Shown here: in pieces, positions 8,233 through 14,391 of the stretch | How positions within the stretch are numbered: the first letter of the stretch is position 1 | Layout of the letters: each line of letters starts with the position of its first letter | DNA from: JOPF133 sp052144935 | GTDB taxonomy: Bacteria > Acidobacteriota > Terriglobia > Bryobacterales > Bryobacteraceae | NCBI GenBank assembly: GCA_052144935.1 | Contig: JBKQPR010000174.1 | Location: 1-18,018 of the forward strand | DNA length: 18,018 nucleotides | Reading direction: 5' to 3' | Made by a program: the position numbers and the translations under genes | The notes under the pieces: model-generated | What the model was told of the DNA's origin: nothing | What the model saw: the letters and a program-made list of their open reading frames with translations, nothing else | Databases searched by the model: none

Positions 8233-8622
8233 TCACGTGACCAGTGGGATATCGGTCCGCGGAAAATCGGCCCCCTTCGAGAGCACGGGCTCGTGGCTCA
8301 CCATCGCGAGCGCGTAGACACAACAGTCACCGAAGTTCAGTTGGGCTGGATGCCGTCCTTTGCCGTACTTGCGCCAGGCGCGCACTGCCGCTTGGGCTTG
8401 CCGCGAATCGAATGGCATAATCTCCGTGCGGGCGTCGAACAGGAACAGTTCCAAGTCCGCGCCGGCGTCCGGGCCATACCGTCCCTCGAGAACCATAGCC
8501 GCTTCAAGAACAGTAACCGCCGATACCAGGCGCTTATCGGCCTTGGCGAGCGCCTCCAGCATCGCGTTGCGCTCCGGCTCGGCTTGCAGAATGGCGACCA
8601 GGGCGGATGTGTCAATCACCAT
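8233..8622 (-). CDS. vapC: VapC-type PIN-domain ribonuclease toxin
   Basis: A 129-residue PIN-domain protein, the RNase toxin half of a type II toxin-antitoxin pair. Its metal-binding acidic residues are all visible: D4 (MVIDTSAL), E40 (TVLEAAMV), D99 (NFGDCCVYALA) and D119 (GADFPRTDI). The segment YGKGRHPAQLNFGDC is typical of the VapC subgroup that includes Mycobacterium tuberculosis VapC30. The ATG follows the antitoxin stop directly (TAAATG, no gap), indicating coupled translation. The target RNA is unknown. The gene appears intact, with no truncation at either end. Confidence 0.93.
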   Translation of the reverse strand: MVIDTSALVAILQAEPERNAMLEALAKADKRLVSAVTVLEAAMVLEGRYGPDAGADLELFLFDARTEIMPFDSRQAQAAVRAWRKYGKGRHPAQLNFGDCCVYALAMVSHEPVLSKGADFPRTDIPLVT

Positions 8623-8889
8623 TTAGCGGGGGACCCCAAATTCGTCGTAGCCAACCAACTCATCGTCCGTACGCGCGTCGAGCACCGGCCGCGCCGCGCA
8701 ACGGTCGGAGATCTCACGAAGCTTCTCGATCCACTGCGGGTCGGGTCGGGCACGTTGTTCCCGCTGCAAACGCTCCCGTAACGAATGGCGAACGGCGTCG
8801 GTGAGCGTTTCTCCTGTCAGGTCGGCCACTTGGCGGGCCAATTGGTAGACTTCCGGGTCTTTGATATTGAGGGGCAGGTAATCCTCCAA
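8623..8889 (-). CDS. vapB: VapB-type antitoxin (Rv0623-like)
   Basis: An antitoxin of up to 88 residues that should bind and neutralise the adjacent PIN toxin and repress their common promoter. The N-terminal part, LNIKDPEVYQLARQVADLTG followed by TLTDAVRHSLRERL, is the short DNA-binding/dimerisation domain of the Rv0623/PSK-type VapB family. The acidic C-terminal tail (about 50-88, ending DDELVGYDEFGVPR) would wrap the toxin. The start is ambiguous: the TTG at 8889 sits only 1 nt after AAGGAGG (8891-8897), whereas CTG at 8877 lies 5 nt after a second GGAGG and would give MPLNIKDPE, closer to family N-termini. TAA is immediately followed by the toxin ATG. Confidence 0.85.
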   Translation of the reverse strand: MEDYLPLNIKDPEVYQLARQVADLTGETLTDAVRHSLRERLQREQRARPDPQWIEKLREISDRCAARPVLDARTDDELVGYDEFGVPR

Positions 8890-8916
8890 TCCTCCTTAGT
8901 GTACTCCAATGTTCCT

Positions 8917-8956
8917 TGCTCTGCTCTGCTCTGCTCTGCTCTGCTGTGCTCTGGTC
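8917..8956. repeat. Pentanucleotide microsatellite (TGCTC)n upstream of vapB
   Basis: Five perfect tandem TGCTC units (8917-8941) are followed by three imperfect ones (TGCTG, TGCTC, TGGTC) up to 8956. The tract lies about 20-60 bp upstream of the vapB Shine-Dalgarno, where a promoter core would be expected. Because 5 bp is half a helical turn, gain or loss of units would alter the spacing and face of flanking promoter elements. Strand reading on the vapB side is (GAGCA)n. Confidence 0.85.
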
Positions 8957-8972
8957 TGCCAAATACTGCCAA

Positions 8973-9082
8973 GTGGGTATCCCTTTCACTCAGCCGCCGC
9001 TTCGCCGGGTAGCGCAGGTTGCGACGCGTGGGCTACCGCGCCACAAGATCTGGTGGTCGGGTGAGTCAAGGGGATACCCAGT
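8973..9082. mobile_element. MITE-like element with imperfect terminal inverted repeats
   Basis: The left arm begins GTGGGTATCCCTTTCACTCA (8973-8992). The right arm, at 9062-9082, read on the opposite strand is ACTGGGTATCCCC followed by TTGACTCA, so about 17 of 20 positions match. The 9-bp sequence TACTGCCAA flanks both ends directly (8964-8972 and 9083-9091), as a target-site duplication would. The 110-bp interior is non-coding and holds a smaller GGTAGC/GCTACC dyad. A complication is that CTGCCAA also occurs at 8956-8962 and about 9215, so the flanking repeats may be part of a wider repeat rather than a true duplication. Confidence 0.5.
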
Positions 9083-9460
9083 TACTGCCAAATAAACAGG
9101 TCTCCCGGGATGGAACTGCCTTCCGATTAAATCCTGGGTCACCTCCCGATTGAACGTCCGCACGACGACGGGTATTCTGGGACCACTCTCGCTCGCGACC
9201 GGCTTCACGCGTAAGCTGCCAAGCTATCGCCGCGCGGCGGGCAGGCCGCATCTGCTCACCGGCTTCCCGGCGCCGCGGAACCGAGCAAACCTAAAGCAGT
9301 CACAAAGTTCGCCAACTTTTTGCTTTTCTCCAACTCCCGCCATTCCAACCACTTACCACCACACGCCGCATTCTCCCCTGCCGTCCTTCGCCTGCCCGCC
9401 GTATACAATGTGGCTTGGGCAGGGCTCCGGGAAAGCGATTTCGCCCCGAGGAAAGGGCTT

Positions 9461-9478
9461 CCGGACGCACCTGTCCGG
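9461..9478. promoter_or_regulatory. CCGGAC-N6-GTCCGG dyad
   Basis: A perfect 6-bp inverted repeat with a 6-nt spacer, sharing its CCGGAC/GTCCGG half-sites with the longer dyad at 9525-9546. The two centres are 66 bp apart. It lies upstream of the decayed gene and may be a remnant operator or part of a dispersed repeat. Confidence 0.35.
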
Positions 9479-9524
9479 TTCACCTCTGGTTAACTCTTTT
9501 GGTTTCAATGAAGCCCTCCGAATT

Positions 9525-9546
9525 TTCCGGACATACATGTCCGGAA
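9525..9546. promoter_or_regulatory. Perfect 22-bp palindrome with CCGGACAT arms
   Basis: TTCCGGACAT (9525-9534) and ATGTCCGGAA (9537-9546) are perfect inverted 10-mers around a central AC. The palindrome ends 11 bases before the ATG of the decayed gene at 9558. It overlaps where a ribosome-binding site should be, so it could act as an operator or as a leader hairpin. No T-tract follows. Confidence 0.45.
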
Positions 9547-9557
9547 TGGGTTCGTTT

Positions 9558-10067
9558 ATGGAAGAAACTACCGAAGCACGCCCCGATTGGATCGACCAGG
9601 GCCCCTGGGTCGGCCGCCGGCAGTCCTTCGCCGTCATCGCCAAGAAATGCTCCGCTGCTCGGGCGCTGTCCCTCAATGATATGAAGGAATCCTGCTCCCA
9701 CGAGGAATTCGGCCTGTGACTTCTGACAACTCCACGCGGCATCAGCCGTCCACGCCGAGCACATCATCCGTCAGTACGCACCGGGATCGAGGGCGGGCAG
9801 GTGCCCACGTTCCCGAAAACGCCTCCATCATCCGCGTCTTCGTCCGCGCCCGCCGTTCCCAGCGCCCAGGCTCGAAGGCCGAATCGCCCCTGATACCCGG
9901 ACCTGGAACTCCATCTCCAGGCGCTAATCCAAGACGTCAGAGAACAGCTCCGCCCCAACACGCCCGCAGGCGCCATCTCATACCTCAAAGACACCGCCAA
10001 TACTGCCATCCGGGAATGGGACCGCATCGCCCGCCGCCTGGAGGAGATGGCTCCCCACAACCGCTAG
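9558..10067 (+). pseudogene. Frameshifted remnant of an uncharacterised acidobacterial protein family
   Basis: A decayed gene whose two ends are clear and whose middle is broken. The N-terminal part from the ATG at 9558 reads METTEARPDWIDQGPWVGR-like sequence (exactly MEETTEARP, DWIDQGPWVGRRQSFAV, IAKKCSAARALS) and stops at TGA 9717-9719. GISR is then in the original frame (9738-9749), and HAEHIIRQY appears one frame over (9751-9777). From about 9906 the original frame resumes with ELHLQALIQDVREQLRPN, TPAGAISYLKDTANTAIR and EWDRIARRLEEMAPHNR, ending at TAG 10065-10067. I recall a family of uncharacterised acidobacterial proteins with a WVGQRQ...KCSAA N-terminus and an EFG-type middle, but cannot name it. 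Function is unknown. Confidence 0.7.
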
Positions 10068-10243
10068 GCGACGCTTTCGGTTCGGCCCGAAGGGTCCCGC
10101 GAACAAACCCCCTACCTGTGGAAGCGCCACCCGCAGTCCAGCCGGCTTATTTTAAGGCCTATGGTCCTCGCGGGCCCACTTCCCCCATCGTCAAACCCAG
10201 CCGAGGCTCTCAGCGCCGCCCTGCCGCCCGCCGCGCCAACCGC

Positions 10244-10249
10244 TATAAT
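10244..10249 (+). promoter_or_regulatory. Perfect TATAAT -10 element close to the MFS gene start
   Basis: TATAAT lies 11 nt before the ATG at 10261 in a G/C-rich context, and no Shine-Dalgarno is visible between them. The hexamer 17 nt upstream is CTGCCG, a poor -35. If used, transcription would start around 10256, leaving a leader of only about 5 nt. Confidence 0.45.
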
Positions 10250-10260
10250 AAGCTGCTCTC

Positions 10261-11532
10261 ATGAGCCCTTCTGTGGCCGCGCGGCCGGCGGTGTCCCGCT
10301 TTCGCTGGATTGTCTGCACCCTGCTCTTTTTCGCTACCGTGATCGCGTACGTCGATCGCGGCGTGCTGGCCTACCTGGAACAGACCCTCGAAAAAATCAT
10401 CGGCTTCGACAAACAGCAGTACAGCTACATGACCGCGGCCTTTCAGGCGGCCTACGCCATAGGCCTCGTCAGCGCCGGACGGCTCACCGACCGGCTGGGC
10501 ACCCGCAAGGGTTTCGCCATCGCCATCTCGGTCTGGAGCGTGGCGGCTATGCTGCCCGGCCTCGCAAGCTCGGTGCTCACCTTCGGCCTCGCTATGTTCC
10601 TGCTGGGCCTCGGCGAAGCGGCCAATTTTCCCGCCTGCATCAAGACCGTGGCGGAATGGTTTCCCAGGAAAGAGCGTGCCCTGGCCACCGGCGTGTTCAA
10701 TTCCGGAGCCAATATCGGCGCCATCGTGGTCCCGGTGGTGGTTCCCTTCCTGTACCTCGCCTTTGGCTGGCGCGGGGCGTTCATCGCCACCGGCGCCTCG
10801 GGATTCGTCTGGCTGGCATTCTGGCTGTTGCTCTACGATAAGCCCGAGACACACCGGCGCATCTCGGCCGCGGAGCTGGCATATGTGCGCAGCGACCCGC
10901 CCGAAAAAACCGCCAGCGTACCCTGGGCACGCATCCTTCCGCTGCGCGAAACCTGGGCCTTCGCCCTCGCCAAATTCTTCACCGACCCGGTCTGGTGGTT
11001 CTATCTCTTCTGGCTGGCGCCTTATTTACAGGAAACCTTTCACCTGGATATCAAGCAGAACCGCTTGCCGGTGATCGTGGCGTACGCGCTTTCCTGCGTG
11101 GGCAGCGTGGCCGGAGGGTGGCTTTCGGGGTTCCTGCTGAAGCGCGGGCTGCCTCTCAACGTGGCCCGCAAATCGGCCTTGCTGATCTGCGCGCTGGCCG
11201 TGTTGCCGGTGCTCTACGCGCCCTATTCGCGTAATTTGTGGCTGGTGGTGGGCTTGGTGGGGCTGGCCATGGCGGCGCACCAGGGCTGGTCGGCCAATCT
11301 GTTCACCCTCCCGTCCGATCTGTTTCCGCGGGCGGCGGTGGGAAGCGTGGTGGGCTTCGGCGGCATGATCGGCTCGGCCGGCGGCGTGCTGATGCAGCTC
11401 TTCGCGGGCCGTATCGTGCAAGCCACCCACAGCTATCTGCCGCTGTTTCTGATTGCCGGCTCGGCGTACCTGGTGGGGTTGGGGATCGTGCAACTGCTCA
11501 CCCCGCGGTTTACCCCCGCCAAGCTGGATTAG
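10261..11532 (+). CDS. MFS transporter, anion:cation symporter (hexuronate/ExuT-like) family
   Basis: A 423-residue inner-membrane major facilitator with about 12 hydrophobic segments. Features of the anion:cation symporter family are visible: RWIVCTLLFFATVIAYVDRG in helix 1 (15-34), the loop 2-3 signature GRLTDRLGTRKG (73-84), GEAANFPACIKTVAEWFPRK, and FFTDPVWWFYLFWLAPYLQE in the second half, which closely resembles hexuronate/galactonate symporters. The likely role is proton-coupled uptake of a sugar acid or related organic anion; the exact substrate cannot be stated. A TATAAT just upstream and the absence of a ribosome-binding site suggest a very short leader. The YfhO-like gene begins 6 nt after its stop, so the two should be co-transcribed. 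Confidence 0.88.
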   Translation: MSPSVAARPAVSRFRWIVCTLLFFATVIAYVDRGVLAYLEQTLEKIIGFDKQQYSYMTAAFQAAYAIGLVSAGRLTDRLGTRKGFAIAISVWSVAAMLPGLASSVLTFGLAMFLLGLGEAANFPACIKTVAEWFPRKERALATGVFNSGANIGAIVVPVVVPFLYLAFGWRGAFIATGASGFVWLAFWLLLYDKPETHRRISAAELAYVRSDPPEKTASVPWARILPLRETWAFALAKFFTDPVWWFYLFWLAPYLQETFHLDIKQNRLPVIVAYALSCVGSVAGGWLSGFLLKRGLPLNVARKSALLICALAVLPVLYAPYSRNLWLVVGLVGLAMAAHQGWSANLFTLPSDLFPRAAVGSVVGFGGMIGSAGGVLMQLFAGRIVQATHSYLPLFLIAGSAYLVGLGIVQLLTPRFTPAKLD

Positions 11533-11538
11533 CGCCGC

Positions 11539-13710
11539 GTGACCCTGCCCTGGCGCACGCCCGCCGCTCTGGCGTTCCTGCTGGCGCTGACCGCGGGCTT
11601 CTACTGGCAGATCGCCATCTCGCGCCAATACACCTGGCTGGAAAACCCCGATCAGGCGCTGCAAGTGCGGCCCTGGCTGGATTATGAAGCGCGCGAATTG
11701 CACGCCGGGCGCCTGCCGCTGTGGGACCCTTACGAATGGGGCGGACAATCGCTGATCGGCCAAATGCAGCCGGGGCTGGCCAATCCGCTGAACTGGCCGC
11801 TCTTCGCCATGCCGCTCGTCGATGGCCACATCCCCATCCAGACCCTGCACTGGTATTGGGTGCTGATCCACTGGCTGGCGGCGGCCTTCACGTACTGGCT
11901 GTGCCGCGACCTGGGAGCGGGTATGCTTCCCTCGCTCTTCGGTGGTGCGGTCTATGCGCTGGCGGGTTTTTTGGGCCACTCGATTACGCCGCAGTTCCTC
12001 ATGGGGGCGGTCTGGATTCCGGTAATCCTGCTGTTCTTTGCGCGCCTGGCTCGCGGCCGGCGTGTCGTGGCCAGCGCGGCCTGGTCGGGCGCGGCGCTGG
12101 GCGCTGCGTTTCTCGGCGGGCACCACAATATCCCTATCTACACGTCGGTGGTCCTCGGCGGACTGTGGGCGTGGCAGATTCTAGCGAACTGGCGGCAGCC
12201 CCGGATCTGGCTGGCGGCGGCGGTCTTCGGAATAACCGCCTTCCTGGTGGCCGCGGTCCAGATCCTGCCGGCGGTGGAGTATGGCCGCCAGTCGCTGCGC
12301 TGGGTGGGCGCGCCAGACGCCCTGAAGTGGAACGACCGCATTCCGTACAGCATCCACGCGGAGTATTCGCTGGGTGCGAGCGGCATTCCGGGGCTGGTGC
12401 TGCCGGGCCTGGGGAAGCACGCCAACCCCTTCGTGGGCAGCGTCGCGGTGGCCCTGGCGCTGACCGCGATCTGGCTGGGTTGGAGGCGCTGGGACGTGCG
12501 CATGCTTGCGGTGGTGGCGCTCGGCGGGCTGCTGCTGGCGCTGGGCCGCGATACGCCGGTCCATCGCGTGGCCTATGCGCTAATCCCCATGGTGGAGAAG
12601 GCCCGCTATCCGGCCATGGCGATCGCCATTTGCCACGCGGGAATTGCCGCGCTGGCCGCTCTGGGCCTGGAGATGTGGCGCTCCGCTAAGGCTCGCCAGC
12701 CACCGCTCCCTGCTCCTTCAGAGCCGCGACCGTCAGGGAGCGGTTACGATGCTCCTTCAGAGCCGGGCCCGGCGGGCGCCCCGTCAGGGAGCGGTTGCCA
12801 CTGTTATTTGCGCGCCGTCCCGTGGTGGCTCACCGCCTTCGCCGCCACCGTCTCTGCCTACTACGTCGTCTGCCGCCTTCTTCACCGCCCGGCCTACACG
12901 GAGCCGCTCTGGCCGGTGATTCTGGCGTCCTTGTGCCTGGCCGCACTGTTGCGCTGGGGTGGTCCCAGAGGGCGCCCCGCCCTGGTGCTGGGTCTCTTCT
13001 TCGTCGAGGCCCTGGCCTTGCCCGCGCCCGTCCAGCCCCGCGACGGGGTGCCCTCCGGGCCCGGCTCCTACTCCCGGATGATCGAGAGCCAGCGCGATAT
13101 CGCCGATTTCCTGCACCGCCAACCCGGCTGGTTCCGCGTGGAGGTGGATGAAGACGTGGTGCCCTACAACTTCGGCGACTGGTACGGCATCGAGCAGTTC
13201 GGCGCGTACACCGCCTCAATGCCCATCGCGGTGCACGCCCTCCTGGGCCATCTGGAAGCGCCGCGCTTGTTCGGGGTCGCCTACCGGGTAGCCCGGCAGC
13301 CGTCCAATTCGTCGCAAGTGGAGGTCTTCCAGTCGCGGAGCGGGCTGAAGGTGTATCGCGATCCGCGCATCGCACCGCCGCTGTGGATCGAGCGGCCCGC
13401 GCCCTCGTGGTGCCCTCCGGACCAACTGCACGTGGCGCTGCGCACACCGGAACGCACGGTGATTGAAGCCACCGCCGCCTGCCCCGGCCTGCTGGTGGTG
13501 GGCGACCCCTGGTTCACCGGCTGGCGCGCCTGGGTGGATGGCCGGCGCACGCGGATCCGGCAGTATCAAGGTGTCATCCGCGCGGTTCCCGTGGAAGCGG
13601 GCGCACACCGCATCGAGTTCCGCTACCAGCCCGGCTCCGTTTGGTGGGGAGGCGCGCTCAGCCTGCTGGGGGTGGCCCTGGCCGTCATTCTGAATCTAAG
13701 ATCACAATGA
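11539..13710 (+). CDS. YfhO-like polytopic membrane protein (probable GT-C fold)
   Basis: A 723-residue integral membrane protein with about 11 hydrophobic segments and a C-terminal extracytoplasmic beta-rich region. It resembles the YfhO family (PF09586), whose studied members transfer sugars from lipid carriers to cell-surface polymers. Marks: N-terminal helix ALAFLLALTAGFYWQI; WLDYEARELHAGRLPLWDPY (46-65), the acidic first extracytoplasmic loop typical of GT-C proteins; YALAGFLGHSITPQFLMGAV; MVEKARYPAMAIAICHAG; and the family-typical end DPWFTGWRAWVDG with EAGAHRIEFRYQPG. It starts at GTG 11539, 6 nt after the MFS stop, without an obvious ribosome-binding site. Residues about 388-420 are an in-frame Pro/Ser/Gly-rich insertion encoded by a REP-like repeat, lying in a loop between two helices. 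The donor and acceptor are unknown. Confidence 0.75.
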   Translation: MTLPWRTPAALAFLLALTAGFYWQIAISRQYTWLENPDQALQVRPWLDYEARELHAGRLPLWDPYEWGGQSLIGQMQPGLANPLNWPLFAMPLVDGHIPIQTLHWYWVLIHWLAAAFTYWLCRDLGAGMLPSLFGGAVYALAGFLGHSITPQFLMGAVWIPVILLFFARLARGRRVVASAAWSGAALGAAFLGGHHNIPIYTSVVLGGLWAWQILANWRQPRIWLAAAVFGITAFLVAAVQILPAVEYGRQSLRWVGAPDALKWNDRIPYSIHAEYSLGASGIPGLVLPGLGKHANPFVGSVAVALALTAIWLGWRRWDVRMLAVVALGGLLLALGRDTPVHRVAYALIPMVEKARYPAMAIAICHAGIAALAALGLEMWRSAKARQPPLPAPSEPRPSGSGYDAPSEPGPAGAPSGSGCHCYLRAVPWWLTAFAATVSAYYVVCRLLHRPAYTEPLWPVILASLCLAALLRWGGPRGRPALVLGLFFVEALALPAPVQPRDGVPSGPGSYSRMIESQRDIADFLHRQPGWFRVEVDEDVVPYNFGDWYGIEQFGAYTASMPIAVHALLGHLEAPRLFGVAYRVARQPSNSSQVEVFQSRSGLKVYRDPRIAPPLWIERPAPSWCPPDQLHVALRTPERTVIEATAACPGLLVVGDPWFTGWRAWVDGRRTRIRQYQGVIRAVPVEAGAHRIEFRYQPGSVWWGGALSLLGVALAVILNLRSQ
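12702..12796. repeat. Two in-frame copies of a REP-like palindromic element inside a coding region
   Basis: Two units each run from GCTCCTTCAGAGCCG (12712-12726 and 12751-12765) to CGTCAGGGAGCGGTT (12731-12745 and 12782-12796), with different interiors. The inverted arm ACCGCTCCCTG (12702-12712) pairs with CAGGGAGCGGT at 12734-12744. Bases 12721-12745 are the exact reverse complement of 17971-17995. The stretch is translated as a Pro/Ser/Gly-rich loop (PSEPRPSGSG, PSEPGPAGAPSGSG) of the YfhO-like protein without breaking the frame. Confidence 0.85.
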
Positions 13711-13714
13711 TCCG

Positions 13715-13744
13715 TTGCTCCGGACGGCCGGCAGACAGTAGAAT
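13715..13744 (+). promoter_or_regulatory. Candidate promoter for the receiver-domain gene
   Basis: TTGCTC (13715-13720) and TAGAAT (13739-13744) are separated by 18 bp. TAGAAT matches five of six -10 consensus positions, while the -35 matches three. The -10 ends only 9 nt before the ATG at 13754, so a transcript from here would be nearly leaderless. It could supplement readthrough from the upstream operon. Confidence 0.35.
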
Positions 13745-13753
13745 CGGGTTGCG

Positions 13754-14146
13754 ATGTCTGGCCAGGAGGGCAAGACCATTCTGGTCGTCGATGACGAGCC
13801 GGAAATCCGCAAACTGGTGGCCGCCATGGTGGGCCAGCTCGGCTATACGGTTTTGACCGCCGATAGCGGCGAGCACGCCCTCACCATCTTCCGCAACCAC
13901 GGGCAACCGATCGAGCTGCTCATCACCGACGTAATCGCTCCAGACATGAGCGGCCCCATGCTGGCGGACAAACTGGCCGCCTTGCAGCCCAATCTGAAAG
14001 TGCTGTACATTTCCGGCTACGACAATACCCAGGTAGTGCGGAAGTACGTGGTGGAGAAGGGCCACGTCCTGCTCCCCAAGCCGTTTACGGGGGAGGCTCT
14101 GCGGGAGAAGATGGAGTCGCTCCTGAGGCCCGCCCTGCGCGAGTAG
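13754..14146 (+). CDS. Stand-alone response-regulator receiver domain
   Basis: A 130-residue CheY-like receiver with no output domain. Acidic pocket D13-D14 (LVVDDEPEIRK), phospho-acceptor D59 (LLITDVIAPDMSG), switch residue S87 (VLYISGYDN) and K109 (LLPKPFTGEAL) are all present, so it should be phosphorylatable. The ISGY and PKPF forms resemble the receivers fused to hybrid sensor kinases. It lies 43 nt downstream of the YfhO-like gene and ahead of a strong terminator, so it is probably the last gene of that unit, though it may have its own promoter. No histidine kinase is nearby; it may relay or sequester phosphate for an unlinked system. No clear Shine-Dalgarno is seen before the ATG. Confidence 0.92.
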   Translation: MSGQEGKTILVVDDEPEIRKLVAAMVGQLGYTVLTADSGEHALTIFRNHGQPIELLITDVIAPDMSGPMLADKLAALQPNLKVLYISGYDNTQVVRKYVVEKGHVLLPKPFTGEALREKMESLLRPALRE

Positions 14147-14189
14147 GCACCCAGCCCGCGAGGGCGTTGCGGCAGGCTATTGTAACAAT

Positions 14190-14214
14190 CCTCCGGCAGA
14201 GCCGGAGGCTTTTG
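14190..14214 (+). terminator. Rho-independent-type terminator of the MFS/YfhO/receiver unit
   Basis: CCTCCGGC (14190-14197), loop AGA, GCCGGAGG (14201-14208) form a perfect 8-bp G/C-rich stem followed by CTTTTG. It lies 44 nt after the receiver stop codon at the right orientation to end plus-strand transcription. The T-run is short at four residues. Confidence 0.7.
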
Positions 14215-14251
14215 CGGTTGCTGCCCCTCAAAGGGGCCTGATTGCAACCGC
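14214..14251. repeat. Nested stem-loop
   Basis: Outer arms GCGGTTGC (14214-14221) and GCAACCGC (14244-14251) are perfect complements and enclose an inner hairpin GCCCCT-CAA-AGGGGC (14223-14237), with an asymmetric CTGATT bulge on the right. Perfect 8-bp and 6-bp stems nested this tightly imply selection for a folded RNA or a palindromic repeat. GCAACCGCTC is shared with the REP arm at 17970-17979. Confidence 0.6.
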
Positions 14252-14255
14252 TCAA

Positions 14256-14297
14256 AAACCGGTCCCGCGCGCCGCACGCTGCTGAGCGGGCCGGTTG
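14256..14297. repeat. Bulged G/C stem-loop
   Basis: ACCGGTCCCGC (about 14258-14268) can pair with GCGGGCCGGT (about 14285-14294) as ten base pairs around a single bulged T. Its right arm runs into GGTTGC, which could compete for pairing with the GCAACC of the preceding stem-loop. Confidence 0.4.
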
Positions 14298-14329
14298 CGC
14301 CCGACAGCGCACGAACGGCATACTCCCGG

Positions 14330-14375
14330 ATACGTCAAACTTCTACTGCCTCATACGTCAAACTTCTACTGCCTC
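14330..14375. repeat. 23-nt unit duplicated in tandem
   Basis: ATACGTCAAACTTCTACTGC followed by CTC occurs twice back to back (14330-14352 and 14353-14375) with no mismatch. The second copy runs directly into the CCCCGGC hairpin at 14375. It is too short an array to be CRISPR and has no spacers. Confidence 0.85.
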
Positions 14376-14391
14376 CCCGGCAGAGCCGGGG
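14375..14391. repeat. CCCCGGC-AGA-GCCGGGG hairpin
   Basis: A perfect 7-bp stem with an AGA loop, the same core (GGCAGAGCC) as the terminator at 14190. No T-tract follows on either strand, so it looks more like a repeat member than a working terminator, although it lies downstream of the kinase gene on the minus strand. Confidence 0.5.

Larger units (their letters stand above)
8890..9557. other. Intergenic accessory stretch with repeats, no intact gene
   Basis: These 668 bases hold no open frame with recognisable protein features. They contain the vapB ribosome-binding site, the microsatellite, the MITE-like element at 8973-9082, a pyrimidine-rich stretch (about 9300-9400), a TATACAAT that resembles a -10 element (9402-9409), and two CCGGAC dyads (9461-9478 and 9525-9546) just upstream of the decayed gene at 9558. 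Confidence 0.6.

Noticed and set aside
8714..8989. A minus-strand frame reading the microsatellite as a Glu/Gln/Ser repeat
   Set aside because: It overlaps vapB in another frame and owes its repeat only to the pentanucleotide tract. vapB has family motifs and coupling to vapC.
9150..9719. A 189-codon open frame covering the region before the decayed gene
   Set aside because: Only the last 53 codons, from the ATG at 9558, look like protein. The earlier part is Pro/Thr/His-rich with no ribosome-binding site and crosses two palindromes.
14330..14391. CRISPR-like array suggested by two exact 23-nt repeats
   Set aside because: There are only two copies, directly abutting with no spacers, and no cas genes in the window.
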